Assembly: GCA_023544525.1 (NCBI GenBank)
Contig: JAMJFU010000015.1
Span: forward strand, 1 to 35,783
Length of the DNA: 35,783 nt
Source: Anaerolineae bacterium
Lineage (GTDB): Bacteria > Chloroflexota > Anaerolineae > JAAYZQ01
Direction: 5' to 3'
Shown here: positions 15,350 to 23,364 of the stretch, piece after piece
Numbering within the stretch: position 1 is the first letter of the stretch
Layout of the letters: each line of letters starts with the position of its first letter
The notes under the pieces: generated by a model
What the model was told of the DNA's origin: nothing
The model's database searches: none
The model's input: the letters and a program-made list of their open reading frames with translations, nothing else
Made by a program: the position numbers and the translations under genes

Positions 15350-17017
15350 TCAGGCACTCGCTTCTGCCACCTCTGCGGCCTTCTTGGCGTGGTGGTACTC
15401 CCTGGTGGCCTGGATGAAGGCCCTAAACAAAGGATGAGGCCGGTTCGGCCGCGATTTGAACTCTGGGTGAAACTGGGAGCCCAACATGAAAGGATGGCCG
15501 GCCAGCTCGCCAATCTCTACCAGGCGCTCGTCGGGTGAGAGCCCGGAGAATACCATGCCCGCCGCTGCCAGCAGCGGACGGTAGGCATTGTTGACCTCGA
15601 ACCGGTGGCGGTGCCGCTCCTGGACCACGATACCCTCGGGCAGGTCGCCCTCAACCTGCTCGCCATAGGCTGCAGCCGCCTGTGTGCCGGGCACCAGCCG
15701 GCAGGGGTATAAGCCCAGCCGCATGGTGCCGCCCATCTCTGAGATGTCCCGCTGGTCTGGCATCAGGTCGATGACCGGGTACTCGGTCTTGATGTCAAAC
15801 TCGGTCGAATTGGGTTCGTCGCTGCCCACCGCGTGGCGGGCGAGCTCGATGACCATGACCTGCAGCCCCAGGCACAGGCCCAAATAGGGCACACCGTTCT
15901 GGCGGGCATACCTGGCTGCCACAATCTTGCCCTCGATGCCCCGGTAGCCAAAGCCTCCCGGCACGACAATGCCGTCCAGCCCGGCCAGACGGCCGGGGCC
16001 ATGGCGCTCGAGCACTTCTGAATCGACCCAATCGATCTCGACCGCCACGTCGTGGGGCAGCCCTGCATGGTGCAGTGCCTCGCGGACACTCAAATAGGCG
16101 TCGCGCAGCTCGACGTATTTGCCTACCAGGCCCACCTTGAGCGGAGGCTTCTGGCGCTCGATGTCCTCCACCACTGCCCGCCAGCCTTCCAGCTCTGGGG
16201 AAAGCGCGCCGTTGAGCCCAAGCCGCTCCACCAGGTACTCGCCCAGCCCGGCCTCCTCGAGGACCAGGGGTACCTCGTAGATGTTGGACGTTGTCACCAG
16301 CGGGATCACGGCTCTCTTCTCCACGTCACAGAACAGGGCGATCTTGGCCCGCACGTCCTCGTCTATCGCAAAGTCTGAGCGAGCGACAATGATGTCGGGC
16401 TGGATGCCAATCCCCCTGAGCTCGCGGACGCTGTGTTGCGTCGGCTTGGTCTTGATCTCGCCGGTAGACGAGATATGGGGCAGTAGCGTCACGTGGATAT
16501 AGAGCGTATTCTCGCGGCCAACGTCCACCCGCATCTGGCGGATGGCTTCCAGAAAAGGCAGGCCCTCGATGTCCCCTACGGTGCCGCCGATCTCGACAAT
16601 GACCACCTCCGCGCCGCTCTCCTTGCTGACCAGGCCGATGCGGCGTTTCATCTCGTTGGTCACATGGGGGATGACCTGGATGGTGCCACCCAGGTAGTCC
16701 CCACGCCGTTCTTTGGCAATGACCGAGGCATACACCTGGCCCGAGGTTACGTTGCTGGCCTGGGTCAGATTCTCGTCGATAAAGCGCTCATAATGGCCCA
16801 GATCCAGATCGGTTTCGGCACCGTCGTCCAGCACAAAGACCTCCCCGTGCTGGTAGGGGGACATTGTCCCCGGGTCGACGTTCAGATACGGGTCCAGTTT
16901 CTGGATAGAGACCTTGATACCCCGGCTCTTGAGAATGCGCCCCACGGATGCCGCAGTTACCCCCTTGCCTACCGAGGACACCACGCCACCCGTGCAAAAA
17001 ATGTACTTTGTCGTCAT
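15350..17017 (-). CDS. pyrG: CTP synthase
   Basis: This enzyme converts UTP to CTP with ATP and glutamine. The full-length 555-residue two-domain protein begins [20 protein letters not shown], the amidoligase P-loop. [20 protein letters not shown] and the [11 protein letters not shown] nucleotide-binding segment follow. The C-terminal glutaminase domain has [12 protein letters not shown] with the nucleophilic Cys and a late GSQFHPEF containing the catalytic His. The start ATG at 17017 has only a weak AGG upstream. The roadblock gene lies 179 bases upstream on the same strand, with no convincing gene or promoter in between, so cotranscription is possible. I see no initially transcribed GGGC pausing signal of the Gram-positive pyrG attenuation type. 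Confidence 0.98.
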   Translation of the reverse strand: MTTKYIFCTGGVVSSVGKGVTAASVGRILKSRGIKVSIQKLDPYLNVDPGTMSPYQHGEVFVLDDGAETDLDLGHYERFIDENLTQASNVTSGQVYASVIAKERRGDYLGGTIQVIPHVTNEMKRRIGLVSKESGAEVVIVEIGGTVGDIEGLPFLEAIRQMRVDVGRENTLYIHVTLLPHISSTGEIKTKPTQHSVRELRGIGIQPDIIVARSDFAIDEDVRAKIALFCDVEKRAVIPLVTTSNIYEVPLVLEEAGLGEYLVERLGLNGALSPELEGWRAVVEDIERQKPPLKVGLVGKYVELRDAYLSVREALHHAGLPHDVAVEIDWVDSEVLERHGPGRLAGLDGIVVPGGFGYRGIEGKIVAARYARQNGVPYLGLCLGLQVMVIELARHAVGSDEPNSTEFDIKTEYPVIDLMPDQRDISEMGGTMRLGLYPCRLVPGTQAAAAYGEQVEGDLPEGIVVQERHRHRFEVNNAYRPLLAAAGMVFSGLSPDERLVEIGELAGHPFMLGSQFHPEFKSRPNRPHPLFRAFIQATREYHHAKKAAEVAEASA

Positions 17018-17196
17018 AGATTCAGCCTAGATTTGGGATTTGCTCCTGGCGGGGGGCCAGCGGCAGGCCCGTGACCGCACAAGAAAAGAGAGTCGCCAAG
17101 AAGGACGACCCTCCACGTTACGCCGCATCTGACCCGCGAGGGCTCCAGGGCGATGGGTACGGACCCTGCCCTGAGGCCGCCGCTCAGCCCAACCAT

Positions 17197-17565
17197 TCAC
17201 AGCAAGTCGTCGAGGTCGGCAGCTGCCCGGCGCATGTCCAGAAAGACGAGGCCCAGCCTGGCGCCCCGCCGCGCGAGTGAGGTCAGGACAGCGTCCTCCC
17301 CCACCGACATCAGGATGACATAGCCAGAATTGCCGCGGATGTAGACCTGATCCAGCTGGCCCCGCCCCAATTCGCTGGCGATCCGATCGCCAAGGCTGAG
17401 CATTGCTGCGCTCATGGCCGAAACCCGATCTTCCTCTACCTCGACGGGCAGGTCGGAAGCGATAATGAGGCCGTCTACACTCACAACAGCCGAGGCTTCT
17501 ATGTCTGGGGTGGTCATGCGAAGTTCTCTCAACCGAGCGATCATCTGTTCCGCCCGCGATCTCAT
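17197..17565 (-). CDS. Roadblock/LC7 domain protein
   Basis: The product has 122 residues from the ATG at 17565, preceded by AAAGGAG. An in-frame extension upstream is rejected because it reads through the promoter leader. The pattern is a single roadblock/LC7 (MglB-like) domain: an N-terminal helix, then IEASAVVSVDGLIIASDLP, an Ala-rich helix (MSAAMLSLGDRIASELG), and strands around VYIRGNSGYVILMSVG. Such proteins are GTPase-activating or scaffolding partners of MglA/Ras-like GTPases that set cell polarity or motility. No GTPase gene is in the window. It has its own good promoter at 17616-17644. Confidence 0.85.
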   Translation of the reverse strand: MRSRAEQMIARLRELRMTTPDIEASAVVSVDGLIIASDLPVEVEEDRVSAMSAAMLSLGDRIASELGRGQLDQVYIRGNSGYVILMSVGEDAVLTSLARRGARLGLVFLDMRRAAADLDDLL

Positions 17566-17615
17566 GGCAGCATTGTCTCCTTTCTTGGGGCACGGCCATC
17601 TGCTGAAGCGTAAGC

Positions 17616-17644
17616 ATCTTACCATAGGTCGCACGGTCTGTCAA
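17616..17644 (-). promoter_or_regulatory. Promoter of the roadblock gene (possibly also pyrG)
   Basis: On the minus strand: a perfect TTGACA (17639-17644), a 17-base spacer and TAAGAT (17616-17621). Expected start about 17609, giving a 44-base leader with AAAGGAG before the ATG at 17565. Confidence 0.78.
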
Positions 17645-17725
17645 CGCGGCTTGCAGGGCGTAGTAGGGAACCCAGTACCCCAGGGAAACGGGGCCGATGG
17701 GTGGGCCGGCCGGATGGGCAGTGGG

Positions 17726-20302
17726 CTAGCTGCCGGTGGAGCGGTACAGATCTTCGTAGACCAGGTAGTGCTGGTAGACAAGCTGCAGATAGAGCCGCGA
17801 CTGGCTGGCCGTGATCACCTCGACAAAGAGGTCCAGGTCATCGCCGCCCGCTTCCAGCCAGCGGAGTGTATTGCCCGGCCCGCCATTGTAGGCAGCCAGC
17901 GCGATGAGGAGCTGCTGATCAAAGCGCCGCATCTGGACAGACAGGTAGAAGGCGCCAAACTCCACGCTGACAGACGGCCGGTAGAGGTCATCCAGGCTAA
18001 AGTCCTCCAGGCCCAGGCTATTGGCGATCCCCTGGCCCGTGGCAGGCATGACCTGCCCCAGGCCCCGTGCCCCGGCATACGACTCGGCGGCCTTCTCAAA
18101 GAGGCTCTCCTGGCGTATGAGTGCTGCCAGGAGCAACGGATCCAGGTCGTACTCCTGGGCTGCGGCCGAGAGCAGGTCGGTGTACGCCAGAGGATAAACC
18201 ACCCGCCGCAGCGCCTGGGGCGCGGCATAGAGCCCGCCCTCGGGCCAGAGGCCAGCCAGGCGGGCCGCACAGCGCGCAGCCAGGCCAGGAAGGCCCTTGT
18301 CTGTGAAATAGACTGACAACTGGGCCAGCGCCAGCGGGTCGTCCCAGGCTGCAGTCCGGGCACCATCAAAGGCGGTCAGGGCTTCGCGGCGCAGTCCCAC
18401 GTCGAGGAGGGCTTCACCCCGCCGCAGGTCGACGCGCCGGGCCCACGCAGCGGGCAAGTCCAGCGACTGGGTACCGGTCGGTACCTCTGTCCAGCCCCGA
18501 AGCCAGGGCAGGATCTCGGCAGCGTACGCAGCCGGGTCCCAGGCGGGTGCCTGAACCGGTTCTCTCACCAGGCGCTCGCCCGTCAGCGGCTCGCCAGATT
18601 CGATCTGCTTCACGCGGAGCGCATAGTAGTCATTGGGATCGCTCGTGACCAACTGGACCCAGTAGCCGTCGCCCTCGGCCGGCTCTGCCCCGAGTTTACC
18701 CAGCCAATAGAGCACCTTGGCCCGGTAGGCGCTCCGGGGATATCCCTCCAACAAGATCTGCCAGCTTTCAACCGCCTGCTGCTGATCACCAGCCCGGTAA
18801 TAAGCAAAGCCAGAGCGCCAGAGCGCGTCACTCGCATCCTCGAAGGATGGAAAACTCGCCTGTAGCTCGCGAAAGAGATCCGCAGCGTCGGCATAGCGGC
18901 GCTCGCCCTCGCGCAGCACGGCGGCCCGCCATAGGGCCTGGGGTGCCAGCGCATCTGCCGGGAAAAAGGCCGCCGCATCGCGGTAGGTCTTGACCGCAGC
19001 CTCGGTATCACCTATGGTGGCGTAGGCCGCCCCTTTGGCCAACCAGGCTGGCGCCAGCCAATCACTTTCCGGATAGCCTGCGATCAGCGCCTCCAGCGTC
19101 TGCATGGCGGCCTGGGGTTGCTCGAGGGCGCGCTGGCAGAGTGCCTTGCGATACAACGCCTCGTCCGATTTTTCGCCAGGCCCCGTCGCCAGGTAGCGAT
19201 CAAAGGCAGCGATCGCCGCCGGGTAGGCATCTGGATACTGCTCGCCAGCATAATAGTCTACCAGGCCGCGCTGGAACTCGTCCACCGCTATCCCGGCGTC
19301 GACCAACCGGATGAGGGAGATGTAGGCGTACTCCTCCTGGGGATAGCGATCTAGGGCACGGCGGTAGCGCCCATGAGCAGCCTCGATCTGGCCGGCCGCT
19401 TCGAGCGCCTGTCCGGCCTGATACTCGATGCGGGCCCTATAGCCGTCGATGCGGGCCACGGCCAGGATGGCGTCGTACTCGGCCACGGCAGACTCGTGGT
19501 CCCCGAGGGCGACGTACACACCCGCGATCTTTTCAAGGAGGCCGACCCGGGCGCTGCGCGCGGGAACCGCTTGCACAGCCTGCCGGTAGGCCGCGATGGC
19601 CTCTTTGAGCCCGGCTTCCATATCCGCAGAACCCACGGCCAGGGCCGCGTGCGCGTCCCCGATCCACTCGTAGACCATGTCGGCCAGGACGGTACGGGCG
19701 GCCAGATAGGCCTCGTAGTAGGGGAGGGCCTTTTGCCACTCGTTGGTGGCGTGATAGGCGCGGGCTGCCATCAGCTGCGCATCGGGCAGCCGGTCGTCGT
19801 CCGGGTACTGGGCCAGAAACTGCTCCCAGGCAGCGGCGGCAGCCGCGTACTGCTGGTCGAGCAGGTAGGTCTCGGCCAGCCGGTAGTGTGCCTCGCGAGC
19901 CTGGCTCGCCGTCGGAGAATCCGCCAGCAAGCCCAGGAAGGCTTCAATCGCCAGGTCGTATTCTCCATTCGCCTGGAGTTCAAGCCCTTCGTCTAGCTGG
20001 GCACTCGGTTCGGCCATAGGGCTGGGAGCGAGCGTCGGTGTCCACGTCGGCGTGGGTGATGGACTGGATGTGTGGGTCGGGGTTGGCGATGAGCGGGCAG
20101 TTGCCGTGGGCGTAGGCGCGGGATCGGTCACCGCTGCGCCGGCTGTCGCCGGCACACCGGTCGGCATCGTGATCGTCGCAGTGGCCGAAGGTACCGGTGC
20201 CGTTGGCGTCGGCGGTGCATCTGCACAGCCTGCCAGGATGACACAGCTAGCGAGGGTAATCCAGATCAGGATAAGCCATCGAGAATTCCCTCGAAATCGC
20301 AT
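17726..20302 (-). CDS. TPR-repeat lytic transglycosylase lipoprotein (Slt70-like)
   Basis: The product has 858 residues from the ATG at 20302. The reading frame continues upstream only through the promoter and a repeat element, so that extension is rejected. A lipoprotein signal (residues 1-26) ends in the lipobox LAGC with Cys26. A Thr/Pro/Ser-rich linker follows to about residue 95. A long superhelix of TPR-like repeats (about 100-650) contains patterns such as AAWEQFLAQYPDD and AVESWQILLEGYPRSA. The C-terminal SLT domain has RQESLFEKAAESYAGARGLG with catalytic Glu at about 732, QVMPATG and ALAAYNGGPG. It cleaves peptidoglycan to anhydromuropeptides outside the cytoplasmic membrane. The mRNA appears leaderless: the -10 box ends six bases before the ATG and no Shine-Dalgarno is present. 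Confidence 0.93.
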   Translation of the reverse strand: MRFRGNSRWLILIWITLASCVILAGCADAPPTPTAPVPSATATITMPTGVPATAGAAVTDPAPTPTATARSSPTPTHTSSPSPTPTWTPTLAPSPMAEPSAQLDEGLELQANGEYDLAIEAFLGLLADSPTASQAREAHYRLAETYLLDQQYAAAAAAWEQFLAQYPDDDRLPDAQLMAARAYHATNEWQKALPYYEAYLAARTVLADMVYEWIGDAHAALAVGSADMEAGLKEAIAAYRQAVQAVPARSARVGLLEKIAGVYVALGDHESAVAEYDAILAVARIDGYRARIEYQAGQALEAAGQIEAAHGRYRRALDRYPQEEYAYISLIRLVDAGIAVDEFQRGLVDYYAGEQYPDAYPAAIAAFDRYLATGPGEKSDEALYRKALCQRALEQPQAAMQTLEALIAGYPESDWLAPAWLAKGAAYATIGDTEAAVKTYRDAAAFFPADALAPQALWRAAVLREGERRYADAADLFRELQASFPSFEDASDALWRSGFAYYRAGDQQQAVESWQILLEGYPRSAYRAKVLYWLGKLGAEPAEGDGYWVQLVTSDPNDYYALRVKQIESGEPLTGERLVREPVQAPAWDPAAYAAEILPWLRGWTEVPTGTQSLDLPAAWARRVDLRRGEALLDVGLRREALTAFDGARTAAWDDPLALAQLSVYFTDKGLPGLAARCAARLAGLWPEGGLYAAPQALRRVVYPLAYTDLLSAAAQEYDLDPLLLAALIRQESLFEKAAESYAGARGLGQVMPATGQGIANSLGLEDFSLDDLYRPSVSVEFGAFYLSVQMRRFDQQLLIALAAYNGGPGNTLRWLEAGGDDLDLFVEVITASQSRLYLQLVYQHYLVYEDLYRSTGS

Positions 20303-20308
20303 GGGCGT

Positions 20309-20337
20309 ATTATCACCGGAAAGGCACTGGTTGTCAA
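20309..20337 (-). promoter_or_regulatory. Promoter giving a leaderless transglycosylase mRNA
   Basis: On the minus strand: a perfect TTGACA (20332-20337), a 17-base spacer and GATAAT preceded by T (20309-20314). Six bases separate the -10 from the ATG, so the start codon A at 20302 is itself the predicted +1. Confidence 0.82.
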
Positions 20338-20359
20338 CCTTTGCGTGCCATGGGGCTAC

Positions 20360-20423
20360 GTTGGTAGTGAGCGCTTTAGCGCTCTTGGGTTGGCCGGCGG
20401 CGGCTGAAGCCGCTACTACGAAC
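20360..20423 (-). repeat. 64-bp cruciform repeat, copy C
   Basis: Same unit as copies A and B but in the opposite orientation. AGCGCTTTAGCGCT and GCGGCTGAAGCCGC palindromes lie between the terminal repeats. The left terminus has one substitution (GTTGGTAGT). Confidence 0.9.
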
Positions 20424-20454
20424 ACGAGATCGGGCTTCTTGAGGGCGGAGGCGC

Positions 20455-20518
20455 GTTCGTAGTGAGCGCTTTAGCGCTTCTGGGTTGGCCGGAGGCGGCT
20501 GAAGCCGCTACTACGAAC
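20455..20518 (-). repeat. 64-bp cruciform repeat, copy D
   Basis: Intact copy with perfect GTTCGTAGT/ACTACGAAC ends, 95 bases after the start of copy C and in the same orientation. Both copies lie between the divergent transglycosylase and MFS promoters, so the 337-base gap holds two promoters and this doublet. Confidence 0.9.
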
Positions 20519-20563
20519 GGTAGCTCGCTTTGGGGGCTGGAGGGCCAGGCTGCGCACCGCAAC

Positions 20564-20593
20564 TTGACGTATCCTGGGGGCGTGCAGTACAAT
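20564..20593 (+). promoter_or_regulatory. Promoter of the MFS transporter gene
   Basis: TTGACG (20564-20569), an 18-base spacer and TACAAT (20588-20593). An upstream in-frame ATG overlaps this -10 box, which argues for the start at 20640. Confidence 0.7.
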
Positions 20594-20639
20594 GGGCTAC
20601 GCCTGGTTGAGAGACACATCTACAGCATTGGAGTCCCAC

Positions 20640-21887
20640 ATGCAAGAGAAGGATGTCACCCAGCAAAAAAAGGGCTGGCGGGCGCTGCCGCGGAACATCT
20701 GGGCGGTGAGCCTGACCAGCTTTTTCATGGATATCTCTAGCGAGATGGTCATCAACCTGTTGCCCCTCTTTTTGAGCAATGTCCTCGGCGTCGGCACGGG
20801 AGTCATCGGCCTCATCGAGGGCATCGCCGAGGCTACGGCCAGCCTGCTCAAAGTCTTTGCCGGATGGCTCTCGGACAGGCTGGGAGCGCGCAAGTGGCTG
20901 GCTGTCGCCGGCTATGGCCTCTCAACGGCAGCCAAGCCCTTCTTCTACGTGGCCGCCAGCTGGCAGGCCGTGCTGGCCGTGCGCTGGGCTGACCGGGTGG
21001 GCAAGGGCATCCGCACCGCCCCCCGCGACGCGCTTGTGGCAGACAGCATCGACGAGGGCCAGCGGGGGCTGGCCTTCGGGTTCCACCGGGCAGCCGACAC
21101 GGGTGGGGCGATGATCGGGCTCCTGATCGCGTTGGCCGTCGTCTGGGTCTCCCAGACCACCTCCATCGAACTCGGGCAGCGGACGTTCCAGGTGGTCGTC
21201 CTGGCAAGCCTCCTCCCGGCCGCCCTGGCTGTCCTGGCCCTGGCCATAGGCGCCAGGGACGTGGCCGTCACCACCCAGAGAGAGCGGCCGGCCATTACGT
21301 TCAAGGGTCTCGGCCGGCCCTTTCTGGTGTTCTTGTCCATCGCCGGCCTGTTCGACCTGGGCAACTCGTCGGACGCTTTCCTGGTGCTGAGGGCCCAGGA
21401 GCGCGGCCTGAGTGTGGCCGGCATCCTGGCCATGCTGGCCACGTTTAACCTCGTCTACGCCCTTATGTCGACCCCTGCCGGCTCGCTCTCAGATCGAGTG
21501 GGGCGGCGCAAGCTCATCGTTGGCGGCTGGCTGGCCTATGCTGCCATCTACCTGGGTTTTGCCCTGGCCCGCACCGGCTGGCACGTCTGGCTGCTCTACG
21601 CACTGTACGGCGTCTACTATGGCCTGGCCTATGGGACCGCCAAGGCGATGGTCGCGGACCTGGTGCCTGCGGCGTTGAGGGGAACAGCGTACGGCACCTA
21701 TAACGCCACGCTGGCCATATTGGACCTGCCCGCGTCCTTGATCGCTGGCCTGCTGTGGCAGGGCATCGGACCGTGGGCGGGCCTGGGACCATCGGCTCCG
21801 TTCTTCTTTGGGGCGGTCCTCGCCTTCCTGGCGGCGATCCTGATGCTGGTCTGGAAGCCCCCCAGCCCGTCGGCGGCTGCCTCTTGA
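20640..21887 (+). CDS. Major facilitator superfamily transporter
   Basis: The product has 415 residues and about 12 membrane segments. The first cytoplasmic loop has GWLSDRLGARK (MFS motif A, GxLsDrxGrR), repeated in the second half as GSLSDRVGRRK. RWADRVGKGIRTAPRDAL is typical of a widespread bacterial MFS group whose substrates are mostly unknown; some members confer resistance to small compounds. ATG at 20640 is chosen over the upstream in-frame ATG at 20592, which lies within the -10 box. The TGA stop is the first part of a 38-bp dispersed repeat. The gene appears monocistronic: the next unit has its own promoter and riboswitch. Confidence 0.88.
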   Translation: MQEKDVTQQKKGWRALPRNIWAVSLTSFFMDISSEMVINLLPLFLSNVLGVGTGVIGLIEGIAEATASLLKVFAGWLSDRLGARKWLAVAGYGLSTAAKPFFYVAASWQAVLAVRWADRVGKGIRTAPRDALVADSIDEGQRGLAFGFHRAADTGGAMIGLLIALAVVWVSQTTSIELGQRTFQVVVLASLLPAALAVLALAIGARDVAVTTQRERPAITFKGLGRPFLVFLSIAGLFDLGNSSDAFLVLRAQERGLSVAGILAMLATFNLVYALMSTPAGSLSDRVGRRKLIVGGWLAYAAIYLGFALARTGWHVWLLYALYGVYYGLAYGTAKAMVADLVPAALRGTAYGTYNATLAILDLPASLIAGLLWQGIGPWAGLGPSAPFFFGAVLAFLAAILMLVWKPPSPSAAAS

Positions 21888-21922
21888 GCAGGGGGAGATC
21901 GCTTCGCTGCGCCCGCGATGAC
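21885..21922 (+). repeat. 38-bp REP-like repeat, copy 1
   Basis: It begins TGAGCAGGGGGAGATCGC and ends CGCGATGAC, containing ATCGC...GCGAT complementarity. It is identical to copy 2 except for one base. Its TGA is the MFS stop codon. Confidence 0.85.
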
Positions 21923-21937
21923 AATTTTGTCGCCATC

Positions 21938-21975
21938 TGAGCAGGGGGAGATCGCTTCGCTGCGCTCGCGATGAC
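21938..21975 (+). repeat. 38-bp REP-like repeat, copy 2
   Basis: Second direct copy, 53 bases after the first, with one mismatch. The type (GATCGCTTCGCTGCG...CGCGATGAC) resembles short palindromic repeats dispersed in many genomes. It could form a 3' mRNA-protecting hairpin for the MFS transcript. Confidence 0.85.
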
Positions 21976-22007
21976 GGCTGGGTGGGATCCCCTCAAAATG
22001 CGGGCAT

Positions 22008-22036
22008 TTGACAAAAGCAGGTGAATATGCTACCAT
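22008..22036 (+). promoter_or_regulatory. Promoter of the SAM-riboswitch operon
   Basis: A perfect TTGACA (22008-22013), a 17-base spacer and TACCAT (22031-22036). Expected start about 22043, roughly 19 bases before the aptamer P1 helix. Confidence 0.82.
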
Positions 22037-22059
22037 TGCCGCCGTTACAACCAACTGGA

Positions 22060-22231
22060 CGCTCATCCAGAGGGGCGGAGGGACCGGCCCAACGAAGCCC
22101 CGGCAACCAGTCGCAGGTTCGGCGTACAGATCGAAGCGTCGGACTGCAGACCCGGTGCCAAATCCGGCAGGCGAATGCAGCCTGGAAGATGAGAGATTAC
22201 ACACTTGAGCTCTCATCTGGAGAGCTTTTTT
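22060..22231 (+). promoter_or_regulatory. SAM-I (S-box) riboswitch with transcription-terminator platform
   Basis: The aptamer starts at CTCATCCAGAGGGGCGGAGG and continues with GACCGGCCC, ACGAAGCCCCGGCAACC, GGTGCCAAATCC and GGAAGATGAGAG, the S-box consensus in order. P1 pairs 22062-22067 with 22188-22193. GATGAGAG (22188-22195) can alternatively pair with CTCTCATC (22210-22217) as an antiterminator. When SAM stabilises P1, AGCTCTC (22208-22214) is free to pair with GAGAGCT (22220-22226), followed by six T residues: a terminator. This is an OFF switch for the mtnA-to-metK operon. Confidence 0.97.
22208..22231 (+). terminator. SAM-controlled terminator of the riboswitch
   Basis: A 7-bp stem AGCTCTC/GAGAGCT with a 5-base loop and a T tract at 22226-22231. 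It is mutually exclusive with the antiterminator formed by the P1 3' strand. Confidence 0.92.
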
Positions 22232-22326
22232 GTATGGGTCAGAATGTGCAGTCCTGGCCACAGGGGCATAGCTCGGATATCGCTGCCGGTGCATGGCAGC
22301 AGGAGCTGTGGTTCCGGAGGGGTACG

Positions 22327-23364
22327 ATGCGCACCATCGAGTGGGATCCCAAAGGCACTGTCAAGATGATCGACCAGCGGAAACTCCCGCTGGAGTTCGT
22401 CGTGGTCGAATTCGACGACTACCGGGACGTAGCACGAGCCATCCGCGATATGTATATCCGCGGCGCGCCGGCCATCGGGGCTGCGGCTGCCTATGCCATG
22501 GCCCTTGCCGCAGGGCAGAGCGGTGCAACCACCAGCGAGAGCCTGCTAGCCGACCTGAGGACGGCGGCCGATGTCTTGGGGGCGACCCGCCCTACGGCGG
22601 TGAACCTCTTCTGGGCCCTGAACCGCATGCTGCGCGCCGCCCAGGGCTCGCAGGCGCCGGATGTGAAAGGCATGGTCGCGGACCTGATCGAAGAGGCAAA
22701 GCAGATCGCCGAGGAGGACATCGAGATCAACCGGCGGATGGGTGCTTACGGTGCGGCCCTGGTCGAGGACGGAGACAACATACTCACCCACTGCAATGCG
22801 GGGGCACTGGCCACCGTGGACTATGGCACGGCCCTGGCCGTAATCCGCACCGCCCACGAACAGGCAAAGAGAATCCATGTCTGGGTCGACGAGACACGGC
22901 CCCGCCTGCAGGGCGCCCGGCTCACCGCCTGGGAGCTGATGAACGAAGGCATCCCCATGACGCTGATCGCGGACAATGTGGCCGGACACCTCATGCGCAC
23001 CGGCAAGGTGGACATCATTTTTGTGGGCTCGGACCGGACGGCGGCCAACGGGGATGTTGCCAACAAGATTGGGACCTATAAGCTGGCCGTCCTGGCCAAG
23101 GAGAACGGGATCCCGTTCTACCCCGTGGTCCCCACCTCCACGATCGACCTGAGTGTGCCGACCGGCGACGATATCCCCATCGAGGAGCGATCTGCCCGCG
23201 AGGTGACGCATCCGGGGGGTTGTCAGGTGGCACCCGATGGGGTGCAGGTGCTCAACGTGGCCTTTGACGTGACCCCTCACCGATACGTGACAGGCATCGT
23301 CACCGAGAATGGCATCGCCTATCCACCTTTTACCCGCAGCCTGCGGCAGATGGTCGAAGCATGA
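22327..23364 (+). CDS. mtnA: S-methyl-5-thioribose-1-phosphate isomerase
   Basis: This enzyme isomerises methylthioribose-1-phosphate to methylthioribulose-1-phosphate in methionine salvage. The open frame extends back through the riboswitch, but a strong GGAGGGG at 22316-22322 sets the ATG at 22327. The 345 residues read [21 protein letters not shown], as family members do. [11 protein letters not shown] follows, [10 protein letters not shown] contains catalytic Cys156, and [17 protein letters not shown] contains catalytic Asp236. It is the first gene after the SAM-I riboswitch and overlaps the methionine synthase gene by four bases. The other salvage genes (phosphorylase, dehydratase, enolase) are not in this window. 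Confidence 0.95.
   Translation: MRTIEWDPKGTVKMIDQRKLPLEFVVVEFDDYRDVARAIRDMYIRGAPAIGAAAAYAMALAAGQSGATTSESLLADLRTAADVLGATRPTAVNLFWALNRMLRAAQGSQAPDVKGMVADLIEEAKQIAEEDIEINRRMGAYGAALVEDGDNILTHCNAGALATVDYGTALAVIRTAHEQAKRIHVWVDETRPRLQGARLTAWELMNEGIPMTLIADNVAGHLMRTGKVDIIFVGSDRTAANGDVANKIGTYKLAVLAKENGIPFYPVVPTSTIDLSVPTGDDIPIEERSAREVTHPGGCQVAPDGVQVLNVAFDVTPHRYVTGIVTENGIAYPPFTRSLRQMVEA

Noticed and set aside
17014-17196. 60-codon minus-strand frame between the roadblock gene and pyrG
   Set aside because: It has no convincing ribosome-binding site or hydrophobic or motif pattern, and its composition is that of random GC-rich DNA.
20303-20425. N-terminal extension of the transglycosylase
   Set aside because: It translates repeat copy C and the promoter, while the ATG at 20302 gives a perfect lipoprotein signal.
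22021-22326. N-terminal extension of MtnA
   Set aside because: It is translated from the SAM-I riboswitch; GGAGGGG before 22327 marks the true start.
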